From Slackia sp. ZJ119 (GTDB taxonomy: Bacteria; Actinomycetota; Coriobacteriia; Coriobacteriales; Eggerthellaceae), in assembly GCF_011039175.1 (NCBI RefSeq), contig NZ_JAAKEN010000012.1:1-64000 (forward strand): a stretch of 64,000 nucleotides of DNA, given 5' to 3'. The notes beneath the pieces are model-generated. The model searched no databases, was not told the DNA's origin, and worked only from the letters and a program-made list of their open reading frames with translations. The position numbers were made by a program, and so were the translations under genes. Positions 7,668 to 15,921 of this stretch are shown in pieces. The first letter of the stretch is position 1. Each line of letters starts with the position of its first letter.

Positions 7668-10190
7668 TTATCCAATCCACTTGTTCAAAACTTTGAACAG
7701 TTGGTCAAAATCCAGAGGCTTTGCAATGTGCTCGCTCATTCCGGCATCCTTGCAGGCCTGCACATCCTCGACAAAGGCATTTGCGGTCATGGCAATGATC
7801 GGCACCTGCCGGGGATAGTCGCCGGGCAGGCTGCGGATGGCCCGGGTAGCCTCATGACCGTTCATGATCGGCATCTGGACATCCATGAACACAATGTCGT
7901 AATAGCCTGCCTCGGCCACGGTCATTCTATCAAGAGCTTCTTTTCCGTCCTTTGCATATTCGATCGTGAGACCTGCCATGCCAAGGATTTCGCGCGCTAC
8001 TTCTGCGCTCAGCGGATTGTCTTCCACCAACAGTGCCCGTATGCCGCTAAAATCGTCCTTTTGGATCGTATCAAGCGTAGACAGGCCCTGCAGCTGCTTT
8101 TTGTTTCCAAGAAGTTCTTTGAAAAGGTAAACCATTTTCGATTTGAACAAAGGCTTGCTGAGGAACGCATTGGCTCCGGCCGCCCTTGCCGAAACTTCGA
8201 TTTCGGACCAGTCGTAAGCCGAAATGATGATGATCGGCACGTCCTCCCCAACCTGCCTGCGAATTTCCCTGGTAACCTCCACGCCGTCCATTCCCGGCAT
8301 TTTCCAGTCGAGAATGACCGCGAAAAAATCATCCTCTGCTTCGTGGCGGGTCACAACGCGTGTTACTGCATCCTCGCCGCAGAGCACATATTCGCCCAGC
8401 ATGCCAAGGTCGGTTAGCATATCGCAGGTAGACTCGCAGGTCGCCAAGTCATCGTCCACTACCAGAATTGGCAGATCTACCAGCTTGTCGTAGGAAGCGG
8501 CTTCTCCGCCTTCCTGAAGCTTCAGGAAAATCGTTACGGTAAATCTTGTCCCTTTGTCCAGCTCGCTCTTTACGTCGATCCTTCCGTTCATAAGTTGGAC
8601 GATGTTCTGGGTAATCGCCATTCCCAGTCCCGTTCCCTGGGCGTCCGCCATGCGGCCGTCTTCCGCCCTGGCAAAAGGTTCATACAAATGTTCCAAAAAC
8701 TCTTCGCTCATGCCAATGCCATTGTCTTCAATAGCAATTTCGTAGCAGCCCAGATCCTTCCGGTGGATCGGCTTTTCAGAGAGGATCAACTGCACCTTTC
8801 CGCCCTCTGGCGTGTACTTGATAGCATTGCTCAACAGGTTCAAAAACACCTGCCGTATCCGCTGACTGTCGCCAACGACCTTCTCATGTTTGATTCCTCT
8901 GACTGAAACTGAAAATTCATGGCGCTTCGCTTCAATCTGGGGCTTCACCATCGTAATGAGATCGTCCACTAAATCCGGCAGGCTGAGTTCCTCGTTCTGC
9001 AATTCGATTTTGCCGGATTCGATTTTGCTCATGTCCAGCACTTCGTTGAGCAGCCCCAACAGATGCTTGCTGGCAACCATGATCTTGGAAAGGCAGTCGG
9101 AAACCCGCTCCTTGTCGTCCAGATGGGTTCCGGCAATGGCGGTCATACCGATAATGCCATTCATCGGCGTTCGAATGTCATGGCTCATATTGGCCAAAAA
9201 ACTGGACTTTGCCGAGCTGGCGTGCTTGGCCGCCTCCAGGGCGGCCTGAAGGGCCTGCTTCTGTTTCTGCTGCTTTTGCTTCGCCTCCGTAATGTCTGAT
9301 GCCATAAACAGCCCGTGGATGAGGTTCGTCTCTTCGTCCTGGTGCATGAAGACGGAGACTCGCATGTAGGCGTCCTCAATGGGGCTGTAATATTCCGCCT
9401 CCGGATTCGAGATCCCTTTTTCGAACAGCTCCGTCAGTCCGGCGCAGGAGAAACAGCTGGCCATGTCGTCCTCTAACAGGCGGATCTGATTCTTCTCCAG
9501 AAACAGCTTGTTGAACGTGTCGTAATCCACCGGAAGGGAAAGCCCCAACGACGCGATCAGATTCTTGTTATGGGCTGTCACGATTTTCTCCCGGATCAAC
9601 CCCCCGGAAACTTCGAAAGAGAAACTGTACTCCGAGCCCTGCACCAGCGCATCTCGGTACTGTCTCCGCTCCTGCTCCAGCGCCGCGTAAAGATGTTCGT
9701 TCACCCCCTCCGCAAGAGGCACGCTGAAGATCATCTTGAATAATTTTCCCAGTTTCAGCAGCGCCGCTTTTTCTTCTTCCGTCCAGTCGTGGGGCGTAAA
9801 GCACTGGAAGCCGACGGATCCGTCATAGCTGCGGGTTTTCTTTCGGACAAACCCGTAATGCATAATGCAGTCTGATATTTCATAACCCCGTATCGAGTCC
9901 ACGTTATACGCACAGATCGGGGAATCGTCATACATATGGAGGCCCTTTTCATAGTCCTCCTCATCCAACTGCATATGCACGCCCCGGTTGTCATACTTCG
10001 GGTTGCTGACGCTGGCATATGCAAAGGTGAAAATATTGTTCCACTTGATTTTCTTCAGAATATAGACCACGTCAAAGCCGTACTGTTCCCGCACGCGGTC
10101 CAGCAGCTCCTGAACATGCTCGCTTATATCGTCCGTCTCTAACGCAACTGCCGCAAACCGGGCAATCGCATCGTCTACTCTCGTTTTCAT
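7668..10190 (-). CDS. Hybrid sensor histidine kinase with two receiver domains
   Basis: An 840-residue cytoplasmic kinase without membrane helices. The N-terminal half (about 1-290) is a sensory region with a PAS-like segment, followed by a short coiled coil. The dimerisation/phosphoacceptor domain has NMSHDIRTP with His337. The ATP-binding domain follows with an N-box (LLSNAIKYTPEGG) and a G-box (GTGLGM). Two receivers follow, with predicted phospho-aspartates Asp628 and Asp770. I chose ATG 10190 because GAGGAGG lies nine bases upstream; the TTG at 10208 overlaps that site. There is no dedicated output domain or partner regulator nearby. Its base composition is low: two lines count as 43% and 55% G+C, against about 68% in purB. 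It sits next to tRNA-derived repeats, so acquisition by transfer is likely. Confidence 0.9.
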   Translation of the reverse strand: MKTRVDDAIARFAAVALETDDISEHVQELLDRVREQYGFDVVYILKKIKWNNIFTFAYASVSNPKYDNRGVHMQLDEEDYEKGLHMYDDSPICAYNVDSIRGYEISDCIMHYGFVRKKTRSYDGSVGFQCFTPHDWTEEEKAALLKLGKLFKMIFSVPLAEGVNEHLYAALEQERRQYRDALVQGSEYSFSFEVSGGLIREKIVTAHNKNLIASLGLSLPVDYDTFNKLFLEKNQIRLLEDDMASCFSCAGLTELFEKGISNPEAEYYSPIEDAYMRVSVFMHQDEETNLIHGLFMASDITEAKQKQQKQKQALQAALEAAKHASSAKSSFLANMSHDIRTPMNGIIGMTAIAGTHLDDKERVSDCLSKIMVASKHLLGLLNEVLDMSKIESGKIELQNEELSLPDLVDDLITMVKPQIEAKRHEFSVSVRGIKHEKVVGDSQRIRQVFLNLLSNAIKYTPEGGKVQLILSEKPIHRKDLGCYEIAIEDNGIGMSEEFLEHLYEPFARAEDGRMADAQGTGLGMAITQNIVQLMNGRIDVKSELDKGTRFTVTIFLKLQEGGEAASYDKLVDLPILVVDDDLATCESTCDMLTDLGMLGEYVLCGEDAVTRVVTRHEAEDDFFAVILDWKMPGMDGVEVTREIRRQVGEDVPIIIISAYDWSEIEVSARAAGANAFLSKPLFKSKMVYLFKELLGNKKQLQGLSTLDTIQKDDFSGIRALLVEDNPLSAEVAREILGMAGLTIEYAKDGKEALDRMTVAEAGYYDIVFMDVQMPIMNGHEATRAIRSLPGDYPRQVPIIAMTANAFVEDVQACKDAGMSEHIAKPLDFDQLFKVLNKWIG

Positions 10191-10474
10191 GGGGTGCCCC
10201 CTCCTCAATCAATGTCAACAGTCCGATTTTTCCCATGTTTTCCATAATGCATGCGTTCGTCAGCCCTCTCCCCATAAAAGGCGATGTCAGAAGTCATGGT
10301 AACATGGAGCGCGTTCTCACGATAGGAAATCGGCGGCGCAAGTCGGCTTATATTATTTGAGAGTTGAGGGCGTAGCCCCTGCGCCGTTGTCCCCTGGTTG
10401 TCCCCTGGGGGCCGTCAAAGACCTTGAAAAACATAAAGGCCAACGAGCAAAAACACCCGATGACCTGCGGTTTT

Positions 10475-10683
10475 CCTGGTGGATATGATGGGATTCGCGC
10501 GTATCGCTTCGCGATCCGCGGGGCCTCGCCCTAAAGGACTAGCTTCGCGTCGTCGCTTCGCTCCTCGGCCGAATTCGCTAAAAACGCTGCGCGTTTTCTT
10601 GACGCGAATTCCCCTCGCGGGTTCGAATCCCTCAAGGCGCCCTTGGAAAGAAAAAGCCACTCGGTTTCGAGTGGCTTGGGTTC
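10475..10683. repeat. tRNA-Ala-derived tandem unit 1
   Basis: A 209-bp unit. It begins with the complement of the 3' end of tRNA-Ala (TGGTGGATATGATGGGATTCG, one base changed from the real tRNA), then diverges. It also carries an inverted repeat (outer arms GAATTCGC/GCGAATTC), a T-arm-like GGGTTCGAATCC on the plus strand, and a copy of the tRNA terminator hairpin. Confidence 0.85.
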
Positions 10684-10892
10684 CCTGGTGGAGATGATGG
10701 GATTCGCGCGTATCGCTTCGCGATCCGCGGGGCCTCGCCCTAAAGGACTAGCTTCGCGTCGTCACAAGTTCCTCGGCCGAATTCGCTAAAAACGCTGCGC
10801 GTTTTCTTGACGCGAATTCCCCTCGCGGGTTCGAATCCTTCGAAGTGCCCTCGGCAAGAAAAAAGCCACTCGATTTCGAGTGGCTTGGGTTC
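10684..10892. repeat. tRNA-Ala-derived tandem unit 2
   Basis: A 209-bp near copy of unit 1. The 21-base tRNA-Ala 3' segment is identical to the intact gene. It has the same internal hairpin, T-arm-like box and terminator hairpin. Differences from unit 1 cluster around 10764-10770 and 10840-10855. Confidence 0.88.
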
Positions 10893-11081
10893 CCTGGTGG
10901 AGATGATGGGATTCGCGCGTCTCCGCCTGCGGCGGACCCGCGGGGCCTCGTCGCAAGTTCCTCGGCCGAATTCGCTAAAAACGCTGCGCGTTTTCTTGAC
11001 GCGAATTCCCCTCGCGGGTTCGAATCCCTCGAGGCGCCCTCGGCAAGAAAAAAGCCACTCGATTTCGAGTGGCTTGGGTTC
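10893..11081. repeat. tRNA-Ala-derived tandem unit 3
   Basis: A 189-bp copy, shortened and altered in its first third (10918-10950) compared with units 1 and 2, and otherwise the same. Its right end is the terminator of the intact tRNA-Ala gene. Confidence 0.88.
11045..11075 (-). terminator. Rho-independent terminator of tRNA-Ala
   Basis: An 11-bp perfect stem (AAGCCACTCGA/TCGAGTGGCTT) with a two-base loop, followed on the minus strand by six Ts, directly downstream of the tRNA. Copies recur in the preceding repeat units near 10653 and 10863. Confidence 0.85.
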
Positions 11082-11083
11082 CC

Positions 11084-11159
11084 TGGTGGAGATGATGGGA
11101 TTCGAACCCACGACTTCCACGTTGCGAACGTGGCGCTCTCCCAGCTGAGCTACACCCCC
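11084..11159 (-). tRNA. tRNA-Ala (anticodon CGC)
   Basis: A 76-base cloverleaf on the minus strand. The acceptor stem is GGGGGTG with CATCTCC (two G-U pairs), and CCA is encoded. The D arm reads GCTC...GAGC. The anticodon stem CCACG/CGTGG encloses TTCGCAA, so the anticodon is CGC, reading GCG. The T arm is GTGGGTTCGAATCCCAT. A good terminator follows. Its 3' 21 bases are duplicated in three tandem units downstream. Confidence 0.95.
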
Positions 11160-11679
11160 GGGTTTGCTGTTGGCCGAAGCCGTTCAGCGACTAACTATTC
11201 TGCTGGATTGCAAGGGGTTTGTCAACGCCTAATTTGCGCTCAGACACAAATTTCTGACGGGCTTCGTCGGCAAGGCGTTGCAGGGCGTTTTGCGGCGGCG
11301 TTGCGACGGGAATCCGGTCCGCTGGCTTTTGGTGCAACGCCCACCCGCAGCAAGGCGTAGCCGGGCGGCTGCGAGCGCGTCGCCCATTGTCGGCCAGCCA
11401 TGCGGCGCTCGCCCCCGGAAGGATTCGGGCCGCTTCGCGTTCCCATGCGTCTGACCTAGAGAAATGCGCGTGCTTGCATGTGTTCGGCAGGGCTGGTCCC
11501 CCTGCTTTATGGTAGGTTGCGAGAAAAAATCCCCCTTTCTGGGTGATAGGAAAATCTCGCTTGCGCAGCTAATATTCATAAGGTATCGTTTGCAGCGCGT
11601 TTCCGATTGGCGACGCGCTTCGGCATGTTTGCCGACGGGAAACATTCGAGACGAGAAGAAGTGAAAGGAGGTAAAGAGT
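11160..11679. other. Intergenic region upstream of the cytochrome gene
   Basis: About 520 bases between the divergent tRNA and the cytochrome gene. It must hold promoters for both, but I see no clear consensus box. No gene is convincing. A strong AAAGGAGG ribosome site for the cytochrome lies at the right end. Confidence 0.5.
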
Positions 11680-12420
11680 ATGAGCGCAGACGAAACCAAA
11701 GTGGAAGCCGGGACCGAGGCCACTGCCAACGACTCTTCGACGAAGGAGGCCGCTCCTCAAAAAAAGAAGAAGAAGTGGCCCATCGTCGTGGGCATCGTGG
11801 CAGTCGTCCTGATTGCAGCCGGTGCCGGCTTCTGGGTTTGGCATGAGCAACCTTCGTTCTGCAACGCCATCTGCCATACGCCGATGGATCCCTACAACGC
11901 GACCTACGACCAGGACGCGGGAGCCGCCGGCATTGACAAGTATGGCAACGAGGTGGCGTCGACCAGCGGCATGCTTGCCGTGACGCACAAGGCCAACGAA
12001 TCGCAGTCGACCTGCATGAGCTGCCACGTTCCGCAGATCAGCGAACAGATCACCGAAGGCATCAACTGGGTCACGGGCAACTACGAAGTCGTCAAGACGA
12101 AGACGGGCGCCCTTGTTCCGACCGAGCGCGGCCTTGACCAGCTGACGGCTGCCCGCGGCATCGCGCCGGAGGCCTTCTGCCTGAACGAGGCGTGCCACGC
12201 CAACGACGACGGCACGGCCATGACGCGCAAGGACCTGGTCGCCGCCACGGCCGACATGGAACGCAACCCGCACCTCGAGCCTCACGGCGAGACGAATTGC
12301 AGCGATTGCCACAAGGCGCACCGCGCGTCGGTGAACGCTTGCTCCCAGTGTCACCAGGACGCCGACATCCCCGAGGGATGGCTGTCGTTCAAGGATGCGA
12401 ACGAAGTCGCTCCTGCGTAA
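11680..12420 (+). CDS. NapC/NrfH-type membrane-anchored multiheme cytochrome c
   Basis: A 246-residue protein with a lysine-rich N-terminus, one membrane anchor (about 33-53) and an extracytoplasmic domain with five haem-binding motifs. Motif 1 is C61-N-A-I-C65-H66 (CX3CH), motif 2 C112-C115-H116 (CXXCH), motif 3 C167-L-N-E-A-C172-H173 (CX4CH), motif 4 C207-C210-H211 and motif 5 C221-C224-H225 (both CXXCH). M69 follows the first motif as in NrfH-type haem 1. Proteins of this family oxidise membrane quinols and pass electrons to a periplasmic or surface reductase; the partner reductase is not in the window. AAAGGAGG lies eight bases before the ATG. The haem-maturation genes follow. Confidence 0.85.
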   Translation: MSADETKVEAGTEATANDSSTKEAAPQKKKKKWPIVVGIVAVVLIAAGAGFWVWHEQPSFCNAICHTPMDPYNATYDQDAGAAGIDKYGNEVASTSGMLAVTHKANESQSTCMSCHVPQISEQITEGINWVTGNYEVVKTKTGALVPTERGLDQLTAARGIAPEAFCLNEACHANDDGTAMTRKDLVAATADMERNPHLEPHGETNCSDCHKAHRASVNACSQCHQDADIPEGWLSFKDANEVAPA

Positions 12421-12452
12421 GCTGTTCGGCGCTGTCTGAAACGCTGTCTTGA

Positions 12453-12485
12453 AGAGGTCCGCCCTGGTTCGCGGGGCGGACCTCT
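12453..12485 (+). terminator. Hairpin after the cytochrome gene
   Basis: A perfect 12-bp stem (AGAGGTCCGCCC with its complement) around nine bases, 33 bases after the stop. No T-run follows, so it may be an attenuator or an mRNA-stabilising hairpin. Confidence 0.55.
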
Positions 12486-12613
12486 CGTTGTCTGAGGCCT
12501 CAGGGAGGCGCCGCTTGGTTCTGCCGCCCCTGCGCCCTGCGCCGTGGCGGCGCGGCGTCGGGCCCACGCGTCCCAAAAAAATCGGCGCAGGTCATGGCGT
12601 CGCCGCGCCGCCT

Positions 12614-12644
12614 GGTAATTCCTACCAAATTGATAGGAATTACC
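12614..12644. promoter_or_regulatory. Perfect 11-bp palindromic operator candidate before ccmE
   Basis: GGTAATTCCTA and its exact complement TAGGAATTACC are separated by nine A/T-rich bases, in an otherwise G+C-rich stretch 138 bases upstream of ccmE. The shape suggests a dimeric regulator site, possibly redox-linked by context. It could also form a hairpin. Confidence 0.5.
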
Positions 12645-12781
12645 CGAAAACGGCGCAACCCCGTTCACGGATCGCGAGAGATTCGTAAAATGTCTGCACT
12701 TTGGCGCACGTCGGCGCCGCCTGCCGCGTACACCTCTACCATAAAGACACTTTGCGCAAAACGACCCGAGAGGAGTCGCTT

Positions 12782-13450
12782 ATGAACACGAAAACGAAGC
12801 GCCGCATGATTGCGGTGACGGGCGTTATCGTCATGGTGCTCATCGTGGTGCTCGCCGTCGTCGGCGGATCGAGCTCTGCCACCACGGTTTCGGTGGCCGA
12901 AGCCGCCACGGGCGATTATGCCGGCCAGAAGATCCAGGTCAGCGGCAACGTGGTGGACGACTCGTTCGAGACGAAGGACAACGTGCTGACGTTCGCCATC
13001 TACGACCCCGAAGGCGACGCCTCCCAGCAGGTCAACGTCCGCTATGCCGGGGGCGTGTCGGCGACGTTCGGCAACGGCGTCACGGCCATCTGCACGGGCA
13101 AGGTTGACGAGAGCGGCGTGTTGAACGCGTCCGAACTGGTGACGAAGTGCCCGTCGAAATACGAGAACGCCTCTGAGGCCTTGGGCGTGGCCCAGCTGCT
13201 CGGCTACGGCGAAGAGGTGGTCGGCAAGCCGGTGAAGGTGACCGGGTTCGTGAAGGCCGGGTCGCTGGCCGCCGCCGGCACGGGCGACGAGCGCTTCGTG
13301 CTGGTCGATCCCGAATCGGGCACGACGCTGTCGGTCGCCTACGAAGGAGCGCTGTCCGACGACGTCGCCGACGAGACCACGCTGGTGGTCACCGGCTCTG
13401 TCGACGAGGGCGGGAAGTTCACGGCTACCGACGTGGCTATCGCGGAATAA
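12782..13450 (+). CDS. ccmE: CcmE-type haem chaperone, CxxxY variant with a second OB-like domain
   Basis: A 222-residue protein. Residues 10-30 are a membrane anchor. Residues about 35-125 form the OB-fold domain of CcmE, ending in C123-P-S-K-Y127. In classical CcmE the haem is held by a histidine (HxxxY); here it is cysteine, the form known from Desulfovibrio-type Ccm systems that also lack CcmG and CcmH. A second OB-like segment (about 145-222) follows, not present in the usual protein of about 150 residues. It receives haem from CcmC and passes it to CcmF outside the membrane. ATG 12782 is chosen because GAGAGGAG stands six bases upstream. The cytochrome gene precedes and ccmF follows. 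Confidence 0.85.
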   Translation: MNTKTKRRMIAVTGVIVMVLIVVLAVVGGSSSATTVSVAEAATGDYAGQKIQVSGNVVDDSFETKDNVLTFAIYDPEGDASQQVNVRYAGGVSATFGNGVTAICTGKVDESGVLNASELVTKCPSKYENASEALGVAQLLGYGEEVVGKPVKVTGFVKAGSLAAAGTGDERFVLVDPESGTTLSVAYEGALSDDVADETTLVVTGSVDEGGKFTATDVAIAE

Positions 13451-13535
13451 CAAGCAAGCAAGGGCGGGTTGAGGGGCTCGCCTTTCGACATCGATGCGCT
13501 GTCGGCACAGGCAGCGCGAGGTGGGAGGAAGACGT

Positions 13536-15920
13536 ATGTCTCTGATAGGCTTGATGGGACTGCTCGTGGCGTTTGCCGGCGTAGTCGTGTCAGTGGCGTG
13601 CTTGGCGGCAGGAGCCGTGCTCGCCCGCAAGAAATCGGCCGTTGCCGAAACGCTTTCCTGGGGCGGCCATGTCGCGGCCATCCTGACGGCCGTTGCGCTC
13701 ACGCTGTGCTGCGGCATTCTGGTCTACTGCTTCTTTGCAGGCGACTACACCATCGAATACGTGCTGCGCCAGCACAGCGATTCGTCGAGCGAGCTGGCCT
13801 GGCTCTACAAGCTGTCGGGCCTGTGGGCCGGCCGCGAAGGGTCGCTTCTGTTCTGGGCCTGGCTCATTTCGCTGTTCAACGCCGTGGTGGCCGTGCGCAA
13901 TATGCGCCAGATGCACCGGCTTGACTCCATGGCGCTGCTCGTGTCGCAGGTCGTGCTGGGGGCCTTCGTCGGCGTGCTGCTGTTCTCTGAAAGCAACATG
14001 CCCTTCACGGCCACGCCGGCGAAATACTTCAATCTCGACGGCTCGCTGACGATGGCGGCTTCTACGTTTGGCATGAACGCCCTGCTCGAGCATTGGGCCA
14101 TGGCCATCCATCCGCCCACGCTGTTCGTCGGCTACGCGGGCCTGACCATCCCGTTCGCATTCGCCATCGGTGCGCTCGTCGTGGATGACCCCAGTCGCGA
14201 ATGGGTGGTCCGTTCTCAGCGATACGCCCTGTTCAGCTGGTTGTTCTTGGGCATCGGCATCGGGCTTGGCGCCGTGTGGGCCTACGTGGTGCTTGGCTGG
14301 GGCGGCTACTGGGGCTGGGACCCGGTTGAAAACGCCAGCCTGCTTTCGTGGCTTGTGGGCGTGGCGCTCATCCACAGCTTCACGGTGTATCGCCAGCGCG
14401 GCGCGTTCAAGCGCTGGTCGGTGATGTGCGCGTGCCTCACGTTCGCGTTCGTCATCGTTGGCACGTTCATCTCGCGCTCGGGGCTCGTGCAGTCGGTGCA
14501 TGCCTTCGAAGGCGACACGGTGTCGCTCGTGCTGTTCGGGGCGCTCATCGTCGTGTCGGTCTTGGCCGGCATCGTCGGGCTGGCCGTCCGCTGGAAGTCG
14601 TTCGGCCCGGGCGAAGGCGGCGAAGACGACATGGAGTCCATGGCCTCGCGCGAGGCGGCGTACTACTTCAACAACGTCATCATGGTCGTCGTCGCGTTCT
14701 TGCTGGCCTACCTCACGATCGCAAGCGCCCTGCCCAGCTGGCTGCCGTTCGGCGGGCAGCAGGTCTCCACGGGCACCTACGACGCCATCGGGCGTCCGCT
14801 CGGCGTCATCTACCTGGCCATTTTGGCCGTGTGCCCGCTGCTTTCGTGGGGCAAGACCCAGGGAAGCGCTTTTCTGAAGCGTGCGAAGGTGCCGGGCATC
14901 TGCGCGGCGGTGCTGTTTGCGGGGCTCATGGTCTACTTCGTGACGTATCTCGTGCCGGTCTACAACGACAACGTGGCCTACTATACGGCGCTTGCGGCCG
15001 AAGGCGACGCCAACGCCGCTGAAATGCTGACCACCTATGCGCCGTCGTGGTATTACCTGGGGCTGACGGTCGTCGGGCTTGCGGTGGCGAGCGTGCTGTT
15101 CTTCAACGCGCTGTTCATGATCGCGCGCGGCGTGGCGGCGTATGCGAAGGCGAAGGACGTCGGCCGCGTCCAGGCGTTCTTCGGCATGATGGTCAACCGC
15201 GCGTCCAGCTTCGGCGGCTACCTTGCCCACTTCGGCATGGCGGTCATCCTCGTCGGACTCATCGGGTCGTCGATGTACGTCACCGAACGCGTGGGGTACG
15301 TCGGCTACGACCAAAAAACCGATACGGCTGCAAACGACTTCACCATCCAGGACTTCACGCTGAAATACCAGGCCAACGAAGTCGTCGAGGACGAAAACGG
15401 CTCGGACATCTTCTATCGCGTGTTCTTCGACGTGTACAAGGGCGACCGCTTCGTCGGCACGGTCGACCCGACGGTGCAGCTGGTGCAGACGACCCAGCAG
15501 CAGAAGCTGCTCGCGAGCGTCGTCAGCTTTCCGGAAGAGGACCTGTTCGTGGTCTACCGCGGCATGACCGCCGACGGCGAGTTTTCGATGGACGTGCGCG
15601 TGAACCCGCTCATCGCCGAGGTGTGGATCGGCTTCTTCTTGCTGATGGCGGGCGCGACGGTGTCCACGCTGGGCCGCCGCGGGGCGAGCCGCAAGCGGGC
15701 GGTCGCAGAAGCGGGTGAAGCCACCGAAGCGGGCGAAACCTTCGAAGTGGGCGAAACTTTCGAAACGGGCGAAACCTCTAAGGCTGTTACCGTACCAGAT
15801 ACGGAAGCAGAACCAATAGGGGAGCCGCCGGCAAAACCCCTGGCAGGGCCTCCGGTAGAACCGCCGGCGGAGCCGCACGCCGCCCCGCAAGCTCCGAACG
15901 ACTCCGAAAGCCGGGCCTAG
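13536..15920 (+). CDS. ccmF: Cytochrome c-type biogenesis protein CcmF
   Basis: A 794-residue polytopic membrane protein that performs haem ligation to apocytochrome c. The tryptophan-rich WWD motif is seen as GWGGYWGWDPVENAS (about residues 255-270). A conserved histidine occurs in AIHPPTLF before it. About 14 membrane segments are visible, with an extracytoplasmic domain near 590-690. The last 70 residues are an unusual tail: a run of E-T-F-E-x-G-E-T repeats, then a proline/alanine/glutamate-rich stretch. The ATG at 13536 has GGGAGGA just upstream. It ends one base before ccmA starts, so the genes are coupled. Confidence 0.93.
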   Translation: MSLIGLMGLLVAFAGVVVSVACLAAGAVLARKKSAVAETLSWGGHVAAILTAVALTLCCGILVYCFFAGDYTIEYVLRQHSDSSSELAWLYKLSGLWAGREGSLLFWAWLISLFNAVVAVRNMRQMHRLDSMALLVSQVVLGAFVGVLLFSESNMPFTATPAKYFNLDGSLTMAASTFGMNALLEHWAMAIHPPTLFVGYAGLTIPFAFAIGALVVDDPSREWVVRSQRYALFSWLFLGIGIGLGAVWAYVVLGWGGYWGWDPVENASLLSWLVGVALIHSFTVYRQRGAFKRWSVMCACLTFAFVIVGTFISRSGLVQSVHAFEGDTVSLVLFGALIVVSVLAGIVGLAVRWKSFGPGEGGEDDMESMASREAAYYFNNVIMVVVAFLLAYLTIASALPSWLPFGGQQVSTGTYDAIGRPLGVIYLAILAVCPLLSWGKTQGSAFLKRAKVPGICAAVLFAGLMVYFVTYLVPVYNDNVAYYTALAAEGDANAAEMLTTYAPSWYYLGLTVVGLAVASVLFFNALFMIARGVAAYAKAKDVGRVQAFFGMMVNRASSFGGYLAHFGMAVILVGLIGSSMYVTERVGYVGYDQKTDTAANDFTIQDFTLKYQANEVVEDENGSDIFYRVFFDVYKGDRFVGTVDPTVQLVQTTQQQKLLASVVSFPEEDLFVVYRGMTADGEFSMDVRVNPLIAEVWIGFFLLMAGATVSTLGRRGASRKRAVAEAGEATEAGETFEVGETFETGETSKAVTVPDTEAEPIGEPPAKPLAGPPVEPPAEPHAAPQAPNDSESRA

Positions 15921-15921
15921 C

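Noticed and set aside
7551-8417. Plus-strand frame of 288 codons opposite the kinase 3' end
   Set aside because: It is antisense to two well-conserved receiver domains and has no ribosome site.
10620-10650. A second tRNA gene on the plus strand in the repeat units
   Set aside because: Only a T-arm-like box (GGGTTCGAATCC) is present; no acceptor, D or anticodon stems can be drawn convincingly.
10807-11360. Open frames of 110-170 codons across the tRNA repeat units
   Set aside because: They read through tRNA-Ala, its terminator and the repeats; the product is a translation of tRNA sequence, not a protein.
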